Shown: positions 16,376 to 25,109 of the stretch, one piece after another | How the letters are laid out: each line of letters opens with the position of its first letter | Position numbering within the stretch: position 1 is the stretch's first letter | Assembly (NCBI RefSeq): GCF_002944405.1 | Contig: NZ_CP024307.1 | Location: 3,329,001-3,393,000, forward strand | DNA: 64,000 nt | Direction: 5' to 3' | Origin: Sinorhizobium fredii | GTDB lineage: Bacteria; Pseudomonadota; Alphaproteobacteria; Rhizobiales; Rhizobiaceae | Position numbers and translations under genes: made by a program | The notes under the pieces: generated by a model | What the model saw: the letters and a program-made list of their open reading frames with translations, nothing else | The model's database searches: none | Told to the model about the DNA's origin: nothing

Positions 16376-16468
16376 TTCCTTAAATCATAGTCGGCTTAAG
16401 GATAAACATGCAGCAATTCAAAGTGCTAAAGCGGCCTTTGCGCGTCCAATGACGCGCCGCACCTAGAG
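16376..16468 (+). repeat. Dispersed rhizobial double-hairpin repeat, copy 2
   Basis: The same layout as the copy at 13986: an imperfect hairpin around TTCCTTAAATC...GGCTTAAGGA, then ATGCAGCAATTCAAAG, then GCGCGTC-CAAT-GACGCGC (from about 16440). The gap between mnmA and sciP (16311-16741) holds this repeat and otherwise an AT-richer stretch near 16650-16700, just before sciP, with no gene. Confidence 0.8.
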
Positions 16469-16741
16469 GCGGCGCGCTGATCACGATTGTGCCGGCGGCC
16501 TTGCTTCGGCTTTCTGTGCCGCGACATATAGAAACTTGTGCTTCGCGGGGCAAGAGCGCAGGCGTGCGAACCGTGGAGGCTGCCGACCGAGGCCGCACGC
16601 CTGCCTGACGTTCTCCGCGGCTCTCAGTGGCTCCGAGGTGTCTCAAATTATGAGCAAATTGTTACCGGCCACTTAGGCAAATGTTAAATGTGGCAAGCTA
16701 AGGTCGCCTCCATATGGTCTTGAGTTTGTGTAGAGAGTCCC

Positions 16742-17017
16742 ATGACCGAAATGATGCGACCACGCGTGAAATATGTCATCGGCCCCGATGGCAGTCCTCT
16801 AACGATTGCGGATCTGCCGCCGGCCAACACCCGGCGCTGGGTAATCCGCCGGAAGGCCGAGGTCGTCGCTGCCGTGCGTGGCGGCCTTTTGAGCCTCGAA
16901 GAGGCCTGCGAGCGTTACACCCTCACCGTCGAGGAATTCCTCTCCTGGCAGTCCTCCATCAACGACCACGGTCTCGCCGGCCTGCGCACCACCCGCATCC
17001 AGCAATATCGCCACTGA
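16742..17017 (+). CDS. sciP: CtrA inhibitor SciP (DUF1153)
   Basis: 91 residues, full length. SciP is a small helix-turn-helix protein that, in Caulobacter, binds CtrA at promoters and blocks transcription of CtrA-activated genes in G1; it can also contact DNA. Diagnostic sequence: RPRVKYVIGPDGSPLTIADLPP at the N-terminus, then the HTH-like NTRRWVIRRKAEVVAAVRGG and SLEEACERYTLTVEEFLSWQ. It sits about 1.35 kb upstream of ctrA, together with fliJ, an arrangement conserved in alphaproteobacteria. The 60 bases upstream are AT-rich and contain TTAAAT, but no full CtrA box was found. Confidence 0.93.
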   Translation: MTEMMRPRVKYVIGPDGSPLTIADLPPANTRRWVIRRKAEVVAAVRGGLLSLEEACERYTLTVEEFLSWQSSINDHGLAGLRTTRIQQYRH

Positions 17018-17176
17018 TCCATCCGCGACAGGGCCATACATCGAACCGGCGGCTCGGGACCTCCCGCAGCCGCCGGTTCCGTTTCTAAGATGCGCCGCAG
17101 TCGAAAGTCAGCTGTATCTTGCGGGATTATCGCTTAGCATCGGCTCGAAGAGCGGCCAAGGCAAAGGAAGCCCTAT

Positions 17177-17458
17177 ATGGAGATCACTGAGGAGAAGACG
17201 GATACCAAGGGCCGCTATGCGGCGACGGTCGAAGGACACACCGGCGAAATGACCTATTCCAGATCGTCGCCGCAGCTCGTGATCATCGATCACACCTTCG
17301 TGCCGGACGAATTGCGCGGCAAGGGCGTGGGACAGGCGCTTGCAAGACACGCGGTCGAGGAAGCGCGCCGGGGCGGCTGGAAGATCATTCCGCTCTGCCC
17401 GTTCATGCGCGCACAGGTCATGCGTCATCCGGATTGGCAGGACGCCGTCCAGGCATAG
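17177..17458 (+). CDS. Small GNAT-type N-acetyltransferase (YidJ/GTN-like)
   Basis: 93 residues, matching the short GNAT family with the acetyl-CoA pyrophosphate loop VPDELRGKGVGQALARHAVEEARRG (residues 42-66) and the C-terminal WKIIPLCPFMRAQVMRHP, where a conserved Cys-Pro-Phe segment lies in the active site. It starts 159 bases after sciP. The substrate is unknown; a link to the cell cycle is suggested only by position. It is followed by a strong hairpin terminator. Confidence 0.88.
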   Translation: MEITEEKTDTKGRYAATVEGHTGEMTYSRSSPQLVIIDHTFVPDELRGKGVGQALARHAVEEARRGGWKIIPLCPFMRAQVMRHPDWQDAVQA

Positions 17459-17484
17459 CCGCCGGCATCTTTGGTAAGACGATT

Positions 17485-17520
17485 GCCCGCCTCCCGAAAG
17501 GGAAGCGGGCCTTTGTGTTT
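17485..17520. terminator. Rho-independent terminator between the GNAT gene and fliJ
   Basis: A GCCCGC/GCGGGC stem extended by TCCC/GGGA around a GAAA tetraloop, followed by CTTTGTGTTT. It lies between two convergent genes and mainly serves the GNAT gene. Confidence 0.8.
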
Positions 17521-17577
17521 CCCAAAGCAGGCCCTCCGTCGGTGCGGTCGAGGCTCACGCCGAGCGGCCGCCTCTTC

Positions 17578-17928
17578 TCAGGCGCGAAGCCGGGCCGACG
17601 AATCCCGCTCCTCAAGGGCTGCGGCCTTGGCATACTCGGCCTGAACCTCGGCAAGCGCCAGTTCGGCCGCGTCCTGCTGCACCTTCAGCTCACGGATCGA
17701 CACCTGGAGATTGTCGGCACGCTGGCGCGCCGCCTTGGCGAAGGTCGGATAGGCAAAATGCGACGGATCGGAGATTCCCGACTTCTTTTCCTCGAAGACG
17801 ATCTGGCTTTCGAGTTCCTTGGTCATCCGCTCGAACTCGGACATCATCATCTGAAGCTGGGTCAACTGACGCTGCTTCTCCCGCACCTGAAATTCCTTCA
17901 GGCGGGTAAGGCTCTCACGTGCTTTCAT
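17578..17928 (-). CDS. fliJ: Flagellar export chaperone FliJ-like coiled-coil protein
   Basis: 116 residues from the ATG at 17928 (a TTG two codons upstream is in frame). The protein is almost wholly helical and heptad-rich: KARESLTRLKEFQVREKQRQ, LTQLQMMMSEFERMTKELES, then a short FEEKKSGISDPSHFAYPTF link and a second coiled coil to the end. This is the pattern of alphaproteobacterial FliJ proteins encoded beside ctrA. FliJ escorts flagellar export and activates the FliI ATPase. It is divergent from ctrA across a 443-base regulatory gap, so both may share CtrA control. Confidence 0.8.
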   Translation of the reverse strand: MKARESLTRLKEFQVREKQRQLTQLQMMMSEFERMTKELESQIVFEEKKSGISDPSHFAYPTFAKAARQRADNLQVSIRELKVQQDAAELALAEVQAEYAKAAALEERDSSARLRA

Positions 17929-18371
17929 ACGCAATACTCCCGTGGATAGCGAGACCCCGGTTACCGATTCCTGCGCCCGAATACCGGCCCGCGCGGGCCG
18001 GAAACAAAAAACGACTGCGGTCTTAACAAATACCTACCGCTGGTAACCTTTCGTTTACGGGCATCATTAATCATAGGTACGATGATTTAAGGCTCCGTAA
18101 ATGCTGAGGTACGAAATGTGGCGCCTGCGGCATTTACGAGTCGAAAGAGTCAGATAGCGGCATTTCCTCATCTTTCGGATGAAGAGTGCCGTTTCAGATT
18201 CACCTTTAAAATCAGGAGACTGCTAAAAATATTTAACATTTTCGATACACCTTGCCAGAGTGAATCAGAATTTGTTAACCATTTGGTGGCAGCCTCCAAA
18301 TCAGGCAACGACTGGATCCGTATCGCGTAAGGGGGCCACGACGACCTTGGGCGGCGGAAAAGGGGAAGACT
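17929..18371. promoter_or_regulatory. ctrA/fliJ divergent regulatory region with GANTC sites and CtrA half-sites
   Basis: The 443-base gap contains five GANTC methylation sites (17966, 18138, 18147, 18197, 18262); four fall within 129 bases. GANTC is the target of the cell-cycle methylase CcrM, which controls the ctrA promoter in Caulobacter. TTAAC half-sites of the CtrA type lie at 18233-18240 (TTAACATT) and 18275-18282 (TTAACCAT, a close match). No full TTAA-N7-TTAA pair was seen. The 5' half around 18020-18080 is AT-rich and may hold a second promoter. Confidence 0.65.
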
Positions 18372-19073
<702 letters not shown>

Positions 19074-19117
19074 TTTCCGGGCGGGCGTCACCGCCGAACA
19101 CAGACCTATTCCCCCGC

Positions 19118-19141
19118 AAACCCGCCGCACGGCGGGTTTTT
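19118..19141 (+). terminator. Terminator of ctrA
   Basis: AACCCGCC/GGCGGGTT stem with a GCAC loop, followed by TTTTT; 45 bases after the ctrA stop codon. Confidence 0.85.
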
Positions 19142-19208
19142 GCGTTGTGAGACAGGATTTGGTCCTGTTCGAAAAACCGCCCTCGCCCATTTCATTTTCC
19201 GCGAATGC

Positions 19209-19233
19209 AAAAAGCCGCGGTACATACCGCGGC
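19209..19233 (-). terminator. Terminator of the receiver-domain gene
   Basis: A perfect GCCGCGGTA/TACCGCGGC stem (19214-19233) which, read on the minus strand, is followed by TTTTT. It lies 33 bases beyond the stop codon of the receiver gene. Confidence 0.85.
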
Positions 19234-19265
19234 TGCGACGCTCGGATCTGCGCTATGCGAATGCG

Positions 19266-19628
19266 TCAGGCGGCCATGGATTGACTGGCAAAGACGCTCG
19301 TCAGAATCTTCCGGTCGAAGGGCTTCAGCAGGAAATCGTCCGCCCCGGCCCGCTTGCCGGCCATCATCTTCCTGAGATCCGCTTCGACGACGCAATAATA
19401 GATGCGCACCGACGCGCCCTCGGGCAGCCGGCGGATATTGGCGATGAGGTCGAGGGCGCCCTCGAGCCCGGAGTCGACGATCAGGATGTTCGGCAGTTCG
19501 GCCTCGCAGCGGACGAGCGCCTCGAGGCTGCTCGGCGCTTCGGACACCAGGAAACCCATGCCCGACAGTATGCGCTTCCCGACCTTTCTCACCACATCCG
19601 AGCCATCGGCAATCATCAAGCGCCGCAT
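19266..19628 (-). CDS. Single-domain response regulator with atypical active site
   Basis: 120 residues from the ATG at 19628 with GGAG 6 bases upstream. It is a stand-alone receiver: MIADGSDVVRKVGKRIL, the phosphoacceptor candidate Asp52 in ILIVDSGLEGALDL, and Lys102 in DDFLLKPFDRKIL. Two features depart from the canonical site: the N-terminal acidic pair is Asp8-Gly9 rather than Asp-Asp, and the conserved Thr/Ser after beta-4 is missing (IYYCVVEAD). Position between ctrA and chpT suggests a role in the CckA-ChpT phosphorelay. CpdR, the known second ChpT target, keeps a normal site, so identity with CpdR is unlikely. Confidence 0.85.
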   Translation of the reverse strand: MRRLMIADGSDVVRKVGKRILSGMGFLVSEAPSSLEALVRCEAELPNILIVDSGLEGALDLIANIRRLPEGASVRIYYCVVEADLRKMMAGKRAGADDFLLKPFDRKILTSVFASQSMAA

Positions 19629-19811
19629 GTCCAACTCCTTCAGGCCTCATCGGACGCCAAAAGGCGTCCATGAAGCAAAACTAGAGAGATTTGGCAAAGA
19701 AACCGTTACCGCCACGGTTGACGGCCGATTTTCATTTCTCGCAAAGCAATAATCCGCCGAGACCTGTGAAACCCTCGCCGGAGTTGAGAGCAGCGGGACT
19801 TCGGCACCCGA

Positions 19812-19850
19812 GAAAAGAGAAAGGCCTCCGTCGCGGACGATGGAGACCTC
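19812..19850 (-). terminator. Terminator of chpT
   Basis: On the minus strand GGTCTCC and GGAGGCC pair (19823-19848, with one GT pair), followed by a T-rich run TTTCTCTTTTC. It lies 40 bases beyond the chpT stop codon. Confidence 0.7.
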
Positions 19851-19887
19851 TTTTCATGTCACGGGCGTGATCGGCGGGCGTAGTGGA

Positions 19888-20535
19888 TCAGGCCTCGGTG
19901 CGAGCGGTGAAGACGATCTCCTCGCCGGTCGACGTGACATCGATCAGCATGCCGGCTTCCTCGGCGAGCAGGACCGTATAATAGGGCTGGATCGAGTGGG
20001 CGTCCACGGCTTCCTCGGGGGTGCCGGAAAGGAGTTCGGTCAGCCGCGGCGGAACGCGCATCATTCGCCCCTTTGCGACAAGGGTAAATACCGCATCGAA
20101 CTCCGGGTTTTCCAGGGTGATGTCGATCGAGCCGCCGCGCGGGATTGCACCATAGGCAATCAGGAAGAGGTTCAGCAGCAGCTTGACGCGGTTCTTGGCG
20201 ATGATCGCCCGCGGGCCGTTCCAAGTCACCTCGGTCTTCTTTTCCGCAGCGGCGAAGTCCTTGGCGGCCTTTTCCGCTTCGCCGGTGTCGATCGAGGCTC
20301 CGACCGAGCCGGAGGCGCCGAAGGCAAGCCGCGCGAACTTCAGCCGCACCGAGGCATTGAGCGCGCTGGTACGGATCAGGTCCATCGCATCGGCGTCGGC
20401 GCCGCCCTCGTCCAGGAGTTCGAGACCATTATTGATGGCGCCGACCGGCGAGATGATGTCGTGACACACCCGGCTGCAGAGCAGCGCCGCCAGATCGGGT
20501 CCCGTCAACGTCAGGTTCGGATTCTTTGCCATCAT
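19888..20535 (-). CDS. chpT: Histidine phosphotransferase ChpT
   Basis: 215 residues (a second ATG one codon in is equally possible). ChpT shuttles phosphate from the hybrid kinase CckA to CtrA and CpdR. The DHp helix carries phosphorylatable His25 in SRVCHDIISPVGAINNGLEL, preceded by LAALLCSR. The C-terminal half is a degenerate Bergerat fold without ATP-binding motifs (VKLLLNLFLIAYGAIPRGG), as in known ChpT structures. Length and sequence match rhizobial ChpT. Its 5' side faces eipA across a gap with a CtrA-like box. Confidence 0.92.
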   Translation of the reverse strand: MMAKNPNLTLTGPDLAALLCSRVCHDIISPVGAINNGLELLDEGGADADAMDLIRTSALNASVRLKFARLAFGASGSVGASIDTGEAEKAAKDFAAAEKKTEVTWNGPRAIIAKNRVKLLLNLFLIAYGAIPRGGSIDITLENPEFDAVFTLVAKGRMMRVPPRLTELLSGTPEEAVDAHSIQPYYTVLLAEEAGMLIDVTSTGEEIVFTARTEA

Positions 20536-20665
20536 TCTTCCCGTTCGGTTCCATCAGCATATCGACGCCTTGCGTTCCCCGCCACGCCCGGCGAGGTCTT
20601 CGCCCGGGCCCGGCATAGCCCACGCGGCCCGCGCCGATCAATAGGCCATAATGACATCACATTTG

Positions 20666-20681
20666 GTAAACCGATTATTAA
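20666..20681 (-). promoter_or_regulatory. Candidate CtrA-binding box between chpT and eipA
   Basis: Read on the minus strand: TTAA, seven bases, TTTACC. The CtrA consensus is TTAA-N7-TTAAC, so there is one mismatch in the second half. It lies 131 bases upstream of chpT and 164 bases upstream of eipA. The rest of the 20536-20844 gap shows no gene. Confidence 0.5.
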
Positions 20682-20844
20682 GAGGATCGGTTCAAATTGT
20701 CAGGGCACCCCCGGATTCCGAGTGGAACTACGGAAAGCGGATCAGGTGCACGCGTTCGAGACCCGCGCTGGCCCGCGCAACCGATGCATGAGCTGGTCAT
20801 GACGGCCGGCCCGCGAGCCGCATTCGCGCCTGACGGAGGAAACG

Positions 20845-21438
20845 ATGCAGCCGATCATGAAGGCAACCGCAATGGCCGTCCGCGCCATTCTGACGACAAT
20901 CCTGCTGTTCAGCAGCGCCCTGATGTCCGCCGCGCTCGCCCAATCTCCAAATAGCAGCCAGTACACGATGCAGGAGATCGTCGACGCTGGCCACGGCTTC
21001 TTCGGCGAGACCTCCGGCGGGCTTGCCAAGGTCGTCGAGCGCGCCTTCGAGCGCTACGGCCTGCCGAACGGCTATATCCTCGGCCAGGAAGGGTCCGGCG
21101 CCTTCATCGCCGGCCTCACCTATGGCGAGGGCGAGCTCCACACCAAGAATGTCGGCCAGCATAGTGTGTTTTGGCAGGGCCCCTCCCTCGGGCTCGACTG
21201 GGGCGGGCAGGGCAGCCGGGCGATGATGCTCGTCTACAACCTGTCGAGCGTCCCGGCGCTCTACAAGCGCTTCGGCGGCGTTTCCGGCTCGGCCTACGTC
21301 GTCGCCGGCGTCGGCATGACGGTGCTGACCGACGAACACGTCGTCGTCGTGCCGATCCGCACCGGAATCGGCGCAAGGCTCGGCCTCAATGTCGGCTATC
21401 TGAAGCTGACACAGCAGCCGACCTGGAACCCGTTCTGA
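20845..21438 (+). CDS. eipA: Envelope integrity protein EipA (DUF1134)
   Basis: 197 residues, start preceded by GGAGGAAACG. A signal peptide covers about residues 1-32 (AVRAILTTILLFSSALMSA, cleavage after ALA). The mature part is DUF1134: YTMQEIVDAGHGFFGETSGG, LAKVVERAFERYGLPNGYIL, GQEGSGAFIAGLTYGEGELH, and a C-terminal beta-rich region to GLNVGYLKLT. In Brucella the homologous periplasmic protein EipA is needed for envelope stress resistance and is under CtrA control; that is knowledge of the family. The CtrA-like box upstream and the position beside chpT fit the same regulation here. Confidence 0.88.
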   Translation: MQPIMKATAMAVRAILTTILLFSSALMSAALAQSPNSSQYTMQEIVDAGHGFFGETSGGLAKVVERAFERYGLPNGYILGQEGSGAFIAGLTYGEGELHTKNVGQHSVFWQGPSLGLDWGGQGSRAMMLVYNLSSVPALYKRFGGVSGSAYVVAGVGMTVLTDEHVVVVPIRTGIGARLGLNVGYLKLTQQPTWNPF

Positions 21439-21596
21439 TACCAAAAGGCCGCATGTAAGTTCTCTGGAGCGCGTAGCGGGCGTGCAATCCTGCAGTAATT
21501 GTTGCAGCTTTCGGGCCGTCGTGTTTACTGCGGAAGACGGAAGGAAACTGCCCAACCGCCATGGATGCATCGGTCCAGACTTGAAACGGCCAGCAC

Positions 21597-22754
21597 GTGA
21601 TTGAATATGCGCTCCTCTTTGCCCTGGGCTTCCTGACGGCGGCCATTACCGGCCTGCTGGTCGCGCCGGCCATCCAAAAGCGCATCGTCCGCTTCGCCGA
21701 GGACCGTTTGAAAGCGACGATGCCGCTCAGCCCACAGGAAGTTCGCGCCCAGAGGGACGCCGCGCGCGCCACCTTCGCCGTCGAGAACGCGAAGATGTCG
21801 CAGACGCTCCGCCGCGAGCGCGACAAGGGCGTGGCCTTGATGCTGGAGAAGGAAAGGGCGCTCACCGAGGCACAGCGATTGGCTGGCGAAAATACCGACC
21901 TCCACACGCAACTTGCCGACATGAACGTCGAGGCCGCCGACATGCGGTCGACCATCCGCCAGCTCGAGCTGCGGATCGCCGACATGCGGGCGACATTCGA
22001 CAACCTGCAGCGCGACACCGGCGCCAAGAACGAGACAATCCGCGCCTTGAACGGCCAGCTCGACAGGCAGGCGACCGAACTCGACAACCTGCGCATCGAC
22101 CTCGCGGCGCGCGAAACGCAGATCGAGCATCTGAGGAGCCGGGCCGCCAGTCTGAGCGACGAGCGCGAAGCCTTGCGCGCCAGTCTCAAGGGCGAAAACG
22201 CCCGGGCTCGCGAAATGGAGCTGCGCCTCGGCCGTGAAGAAAACCGCGTACGCCAGCTCGAAACCAAGCTCGCCCGAGAAGCGGCCGCCAATGCCGACCG
22301 CGAAAGCGCGCTCGAGCGGCGAGCGGAAGAAGTCGAGCGGCTGAAAACGCGGGTGAAGGCGGCAAACCAGGAAATCCGCGATGCGACGAAAGCGCTGCGC
22401 CTGGCCGGCGCCAAGCCGCCGAAGCGCGTGGAACAGCACCCTGCCGCGCAAGGGGTACCGATCGAGGGGGCGCATGACGCGCAGCATAATGTGGATCCCA
22501 CCGTCCTCTCCGACGACCTGCGCAACCGCGCGACGGCGCTATCGGAACGCCTCGCCAATTCGAAGTCTGCGACCCATGACGAGGCGCTGCGCGAGGAGAT
22601 GGCGCAGATCGCCGCCGGCATGGTGGCGCTCACGGCTGCGCGGGAAGGCTCGTCCTCGCCGATCCACGGCCTTCTCGGCCGAGAGGAGGCGGGGCAGCCG
22701 GGAGCCGGCAAGAGCCTGGCGACGCGGGCCAAGGAAATGCTGCCGCCTGAATGA
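21597..22754 (+). CDS. Membrane-anchored coiled-coil protein, function unknown
   Basis: 385 residues from a GTG start. One N-terminal membrane segment (IEYALLFALGFLTAAITGLLV) is followed by a very long charged coiled coil from about residue 45 to 270 (runs such as LRRERDKGVALMLEKERALT, RIADMRATFDNLQRDTGAKN). The C-terminal 100 residues are less regular (DPTVLSDDLRNRATALSERL). No enzyme motif is seen. The layout resembles scaffold proteins of the inner membrane, with the coil in the cytoplasm by the positive-inside rule. It follows eipA after 158 bases on the same strand. Confidence 0.75.
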   Translation: MIEYALLFALGFLTAAITGLLVAPAIQKRIVRFAEDRLKATMPLSPQEVRAQRDAARATFAVENAKMSQTLRRERDKGVALMLEKERALTEAQRLAGENTDLHTQLADMNVEAADMRSTIRQLELRIADMRATFDNLQRDTGAKNETIRALNGQLDRQATELDNLRIDLAARETQIEHLRSRAASLSDEREALRASLKGENARAREMELRLGREENRVRQLETKLAREAAANADRESALERRAEEVERLKTRVKAANQEIRDATKALRLAGAKPPKRVEQHPAAQGVPIEGAHDAQHNVDPTVLSDDLRNRATALSERLANSKSATHDEALREEMAQIAAGMVALTAAREGSSSPIHGLLGREEAGQPGAGKSLATRAKEMLPPE

Positions 22755-22773
22755 AGGCGGCTCGGGCTTCCCC

Positions 22774-23607
22774 TCAGATTCGACCGTTGGCGCTGGCGAC
22801 CTGATGCAGCGCGATGCCCGCGGCCATGGCGACGTTCAGGCTGTCGAGGCCCGGACGCTGGCGGATACGCGCGGTGCGGAGCGCGGAAAGGATCACCGCC
22901 GGCAGCCCCTCGCCTTCCGTCCCGACCAGCAATGCCGTGCGCGGCGACGGCGGAATTTTTGTGACGTCCGTCTCGCCGCGCGGCGAAAGGCCCCATATCG
23001 CGAACCCGGCGGCCTGAAGCCTTTCGATCAGGTCCGCGGCCGTCCCCTCGCGCGCGAAGGGGAGCGTCAGCGCCGATCCGACGGACACCCGAATCGACTT
23101 GCGGTACAGCGGATCGCAGCTCGATGCATCCATCAGCACTGCGTCGACGCCGAAGGCGGCGGCATTGCGGAACAGCGATCCCATATTGTCATGGTTCGAT
23201 ATGCCGCAGGCGGCAAGCACGAGGCTTGCGGTAGGAAGGGCGGCGATGAGGGCGTCACGGCCGGGCATCGCATCGGATCGGCCGAGCGCCAGAACACCGC
23301 GATGCATGTTGAAGCCGGCGATCGCGTCGAAGACCCGGGCATCGGCCACGTAGACCGGCACATCGGCGGGGAATTGTGCAAGCAGCTCTGCGACGCCGTC
23401 AAACCGGTTTTCGAGCAGCAGGATTGCCTCGGCGATGATGCCGCGCCCGGAGCGGTGCGCGGCCGCCAGCATCCGCAGGACGACCGTGCCTTCGGCAATG
23501 AAGCGGCCCTGCCGGCCAGTGAGATCCCGTTCCTTGATCGACAGGAAAGCGGCGATGCGCGGGTCCGACGGATCCTCGATGCGGATCGGAGGCGGTGCCG
23601 CGACCAT
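22774..23607 (-). CDS. TrmH/SpoU-family RNA 2'-O-methyltransferase
   Basis: 277 residues. The N-terminal substrate-binding part (SDPRIAAFLSIKERDLTGRQ, RFIAEGTVVLRMLA) precedes a SPOUT knot: NHDNMGSLFRNAAAFGVDAV (motif 1 with Asn and Arg), RTALLVGTEGEGLP (motif 2) and SLNVAMAAGIALHQV (motif 3). These three motifs bind SAM and give 2'-O-methylation of ribose in rRNA or tRNA. The exact site is unknown. It starts 4 bases after the upstream membrane-protein gene and converges with the coiled-coil gene. Confidence 0.88.
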   Translation of the reverse strand: MVAAPPPIRIEDPSDPRIAAFLSIKERDLTGRQGRFIAEGTVVLRMLAAAHRSGRGIIAEAILLLENRFDGVAELLAQFPADVPVYVADARVFDAIAGFNMHRGVLALGRSDAMPGRDALIAALPTASLVLAACGISNHDNMGSLFRNAAAFGVDAVLMDASSCDPLYRKSIRVSVGSALTLPFAREGTAADLIERLQAAGFAIWGLSPRGETDVTKIPPSPRTALLVGTEGEGLPAVILSALRTARIRQRPGLDSLNVAMAAGIALHQVASANGRI

Positions 23608-23611
23608 CTCG

Positions 23612-23995
23612 TCACTGCGTCCTGACGGTGACGTCGGCGACGATGCGTCCCGCCTTTATGTCGAAAACGATCGCACGGGGTTCTGCGCCCGGCAGGCTGC
23701 CATAGAACAGCACCTGCGAACCGGACAGCGCCACGTTGGTCACCGAAAAGCCGGCCGGCAGCGCCGCAATCGCGGTCAGCGGCGCATCGCCCGGCACGCT
23801 GACCGCCGGCGGCGTCGCCTCCGCAGCGCCGTCGCTCCGCGTCAGCTTGTAGACAATCGTTCCGAGGACGGCCATAAGCATGATCAACATCACGCCGGCC
23901 GAAACGAGCTGCAGGCGCACCATCTTGCGGCGGACATTCTCCATCGCCGGGTCAAGCGGCTTGTCTTCCTGTTCGTCGGGCTCGATCGCGGTCAT
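23612..23995 (-). CDS. Small single-pass membrane protein (DUF6476-like)
   Basis: 127 residues. A cytoplasmic N-terminus (DPAMENVRRKMVRLQLVSAG) leads into one membrane segment (VMLIMLMAVLGTIVYKL, about residues 36-53). An extracytoplasmic beta-rich domain follows that ends in FDIKAGRIVADVTV. The arrangement is conserved in rhizobia as a small hypothetical protein; I recall the DUF6476 label but cannot confirm it. It is translationally close to the methyltransferase gene (4 bases) and divergent from the pseudouridine synthase gene (29 bases). Confidence 0.7.
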   Translation of the reverse strand: MTAIEPDEQEDKPLDPAMENVRRKMVRLQLVSAGVMLIMLMAVLGTIVYKLTRSDGAAEATPPAVSVPGDAPLTAIAALPAGFSVTNVALSGSQVLFYGSLPGAEPRAIVFDIKAGRIVADVTVRTQ

Positions 23996-24024
23996 GGCTG
24001 GCTTTCTGTCGGAATTGAAACGGA

Positions 24025-25053
24025 ATGAACGATCCCTTTAAACAAGCGACCGGCAATAGGAAAGTCCTGAGCGCCGACGAGAATGCCGCCGGGCGGTTGG
24101 ATGCGTTTCTGACGGAGGCGCTTTCGGGCGAATTCTCCCGCAACCGCATCAAGGCCCTGATCGAACAGGGTGCCGTTTCGATCAACGGCATCACGGTGCT
24201 CGAACCCAAGCGCAAGGTGCACCCGGGCGACAGCTTCGAGATCGCCCTGCCCGCGCCCGAGGATCCGGAACCCAAGGGCGAGGACATTCCGCTCGAGGTT
24301 CTATTCGAGGACGATGATCTGATCGTGCTGGTGAAGCCGGCCGGTCTCGTCGTCCATCCGGGTGCTGGGAACTGGACGGGAACGCTCGTCAACGCCCTCA
24401 TTCACCATTGCGGCGACAGCCTTTCCGGCATCGGCGGCGTCAGACGGCCGGGCATCGTTCACCGGCTGGACAAGGAAACGAGCGGCGTCATGGTCGTCGC
24501 CAAGAACGACACCGCCCACCGGCATCTCTCCGACCAGTTTGCCGACCACGGCCGCACCGGGCCGCTGGAGCGCGCCTATCAGGCGGTCGTCTGGGGCCGC
24601 CCCCGCCAATTGAAGGGCACGATCAATGCCGCCCTCGGCCGGGCCGGCGACCGCACGAAACGCGCCGTCAAGCGCGAGGAGAGCGATGATGCGCGCGAAG
24701 CGATCACCCACTACGAAGTGGTCGAGCGCTATCACGAGAAGCCGGACGGCACCTGTCTCGCTTCAATCGTCGAATGCCATCTGGAAACCGGCCGGACGCA
24801 CCAGATCCGCGTCCACATGGCCCATATCGGTCATCCGCTGATCGGCGATCCCGACTATGGCGCCGCCTTCCGGACGAAGGCTAACCTGTTGCCCGAAGCC
24901 GCCAAGGGCGTGGTCAACCGCTTCTCCCGGCAGGCGCTGCATGCCTTCATGCTGCAGTTCGAGCACCCTGCCAGCGGCGACACGATGCATTTCGAAGCAC
25001 CGATGCCGGCGGACATGCAGGAACTGGTCGCCGCCCTTCGCGCAGCCTCTTGA
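24025..25053 (+). CDS. RluA/RluD-family rRNA pseudouridine synthase
   Basis: 342 residues. The N-terminal S4 RNA-binding domain (RLDAFLTEALSGEFSRNRIK, VSINGITVLEPKRKVHPGD) precedes the catalytic domain with the nucleophile Asp in HRLDKETSGVMVVAKN (about residue 153). The conserved LETGRTHQIRVHM and IGDPDYG follow. The S4 domain makes it RluC/RluD-like, modifying 23S rRNA, most probably RluD sites. It is complete and about 195 bases upstream of rpoH. Confidence 0.93.
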   Translation: MNDPFKQATGNRKVLSADENAAGRLDAFLTEALSGEFSRNRIKALIEQGAVSINGITVLEPKRKVHPGDSFEIALPAPEDPEPKGEDIPLEVLFEDDDLIVLVKPAGLVVHPGAGNWTGTLVNALIHHCGDSLSGIGGVRRPGIVHRLDKETSGVMVVAKNDTAHRHLSDQFADHGRTGPLERAYQAVVWGRPRQLKGTINAALGRAGDRTKRAVKREESDDAREAITHYEVVERYHEKPDGTCLASIVECHLETGRTHQIRVHMAHIGHPLIGDPDYGAAFRTKANLLPEAAKGVVNRFSRQALHAFMLQFEHPASGDTMHFEAPMPADMQELVAALRAAS

Positions 25054-25109
25054 AATCGCTGCGAAGAATCCCGATTTTAGGGACGCTTCAATAGGAAATC
25101 TTCCTTCCT

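Noticed and set aside
19266..19628. Receiver protein named DivK or CpdR
   Set aside because: Both keep the standard acidic pair and Thr/Ser; this protein lacks them, so the name is not supported.
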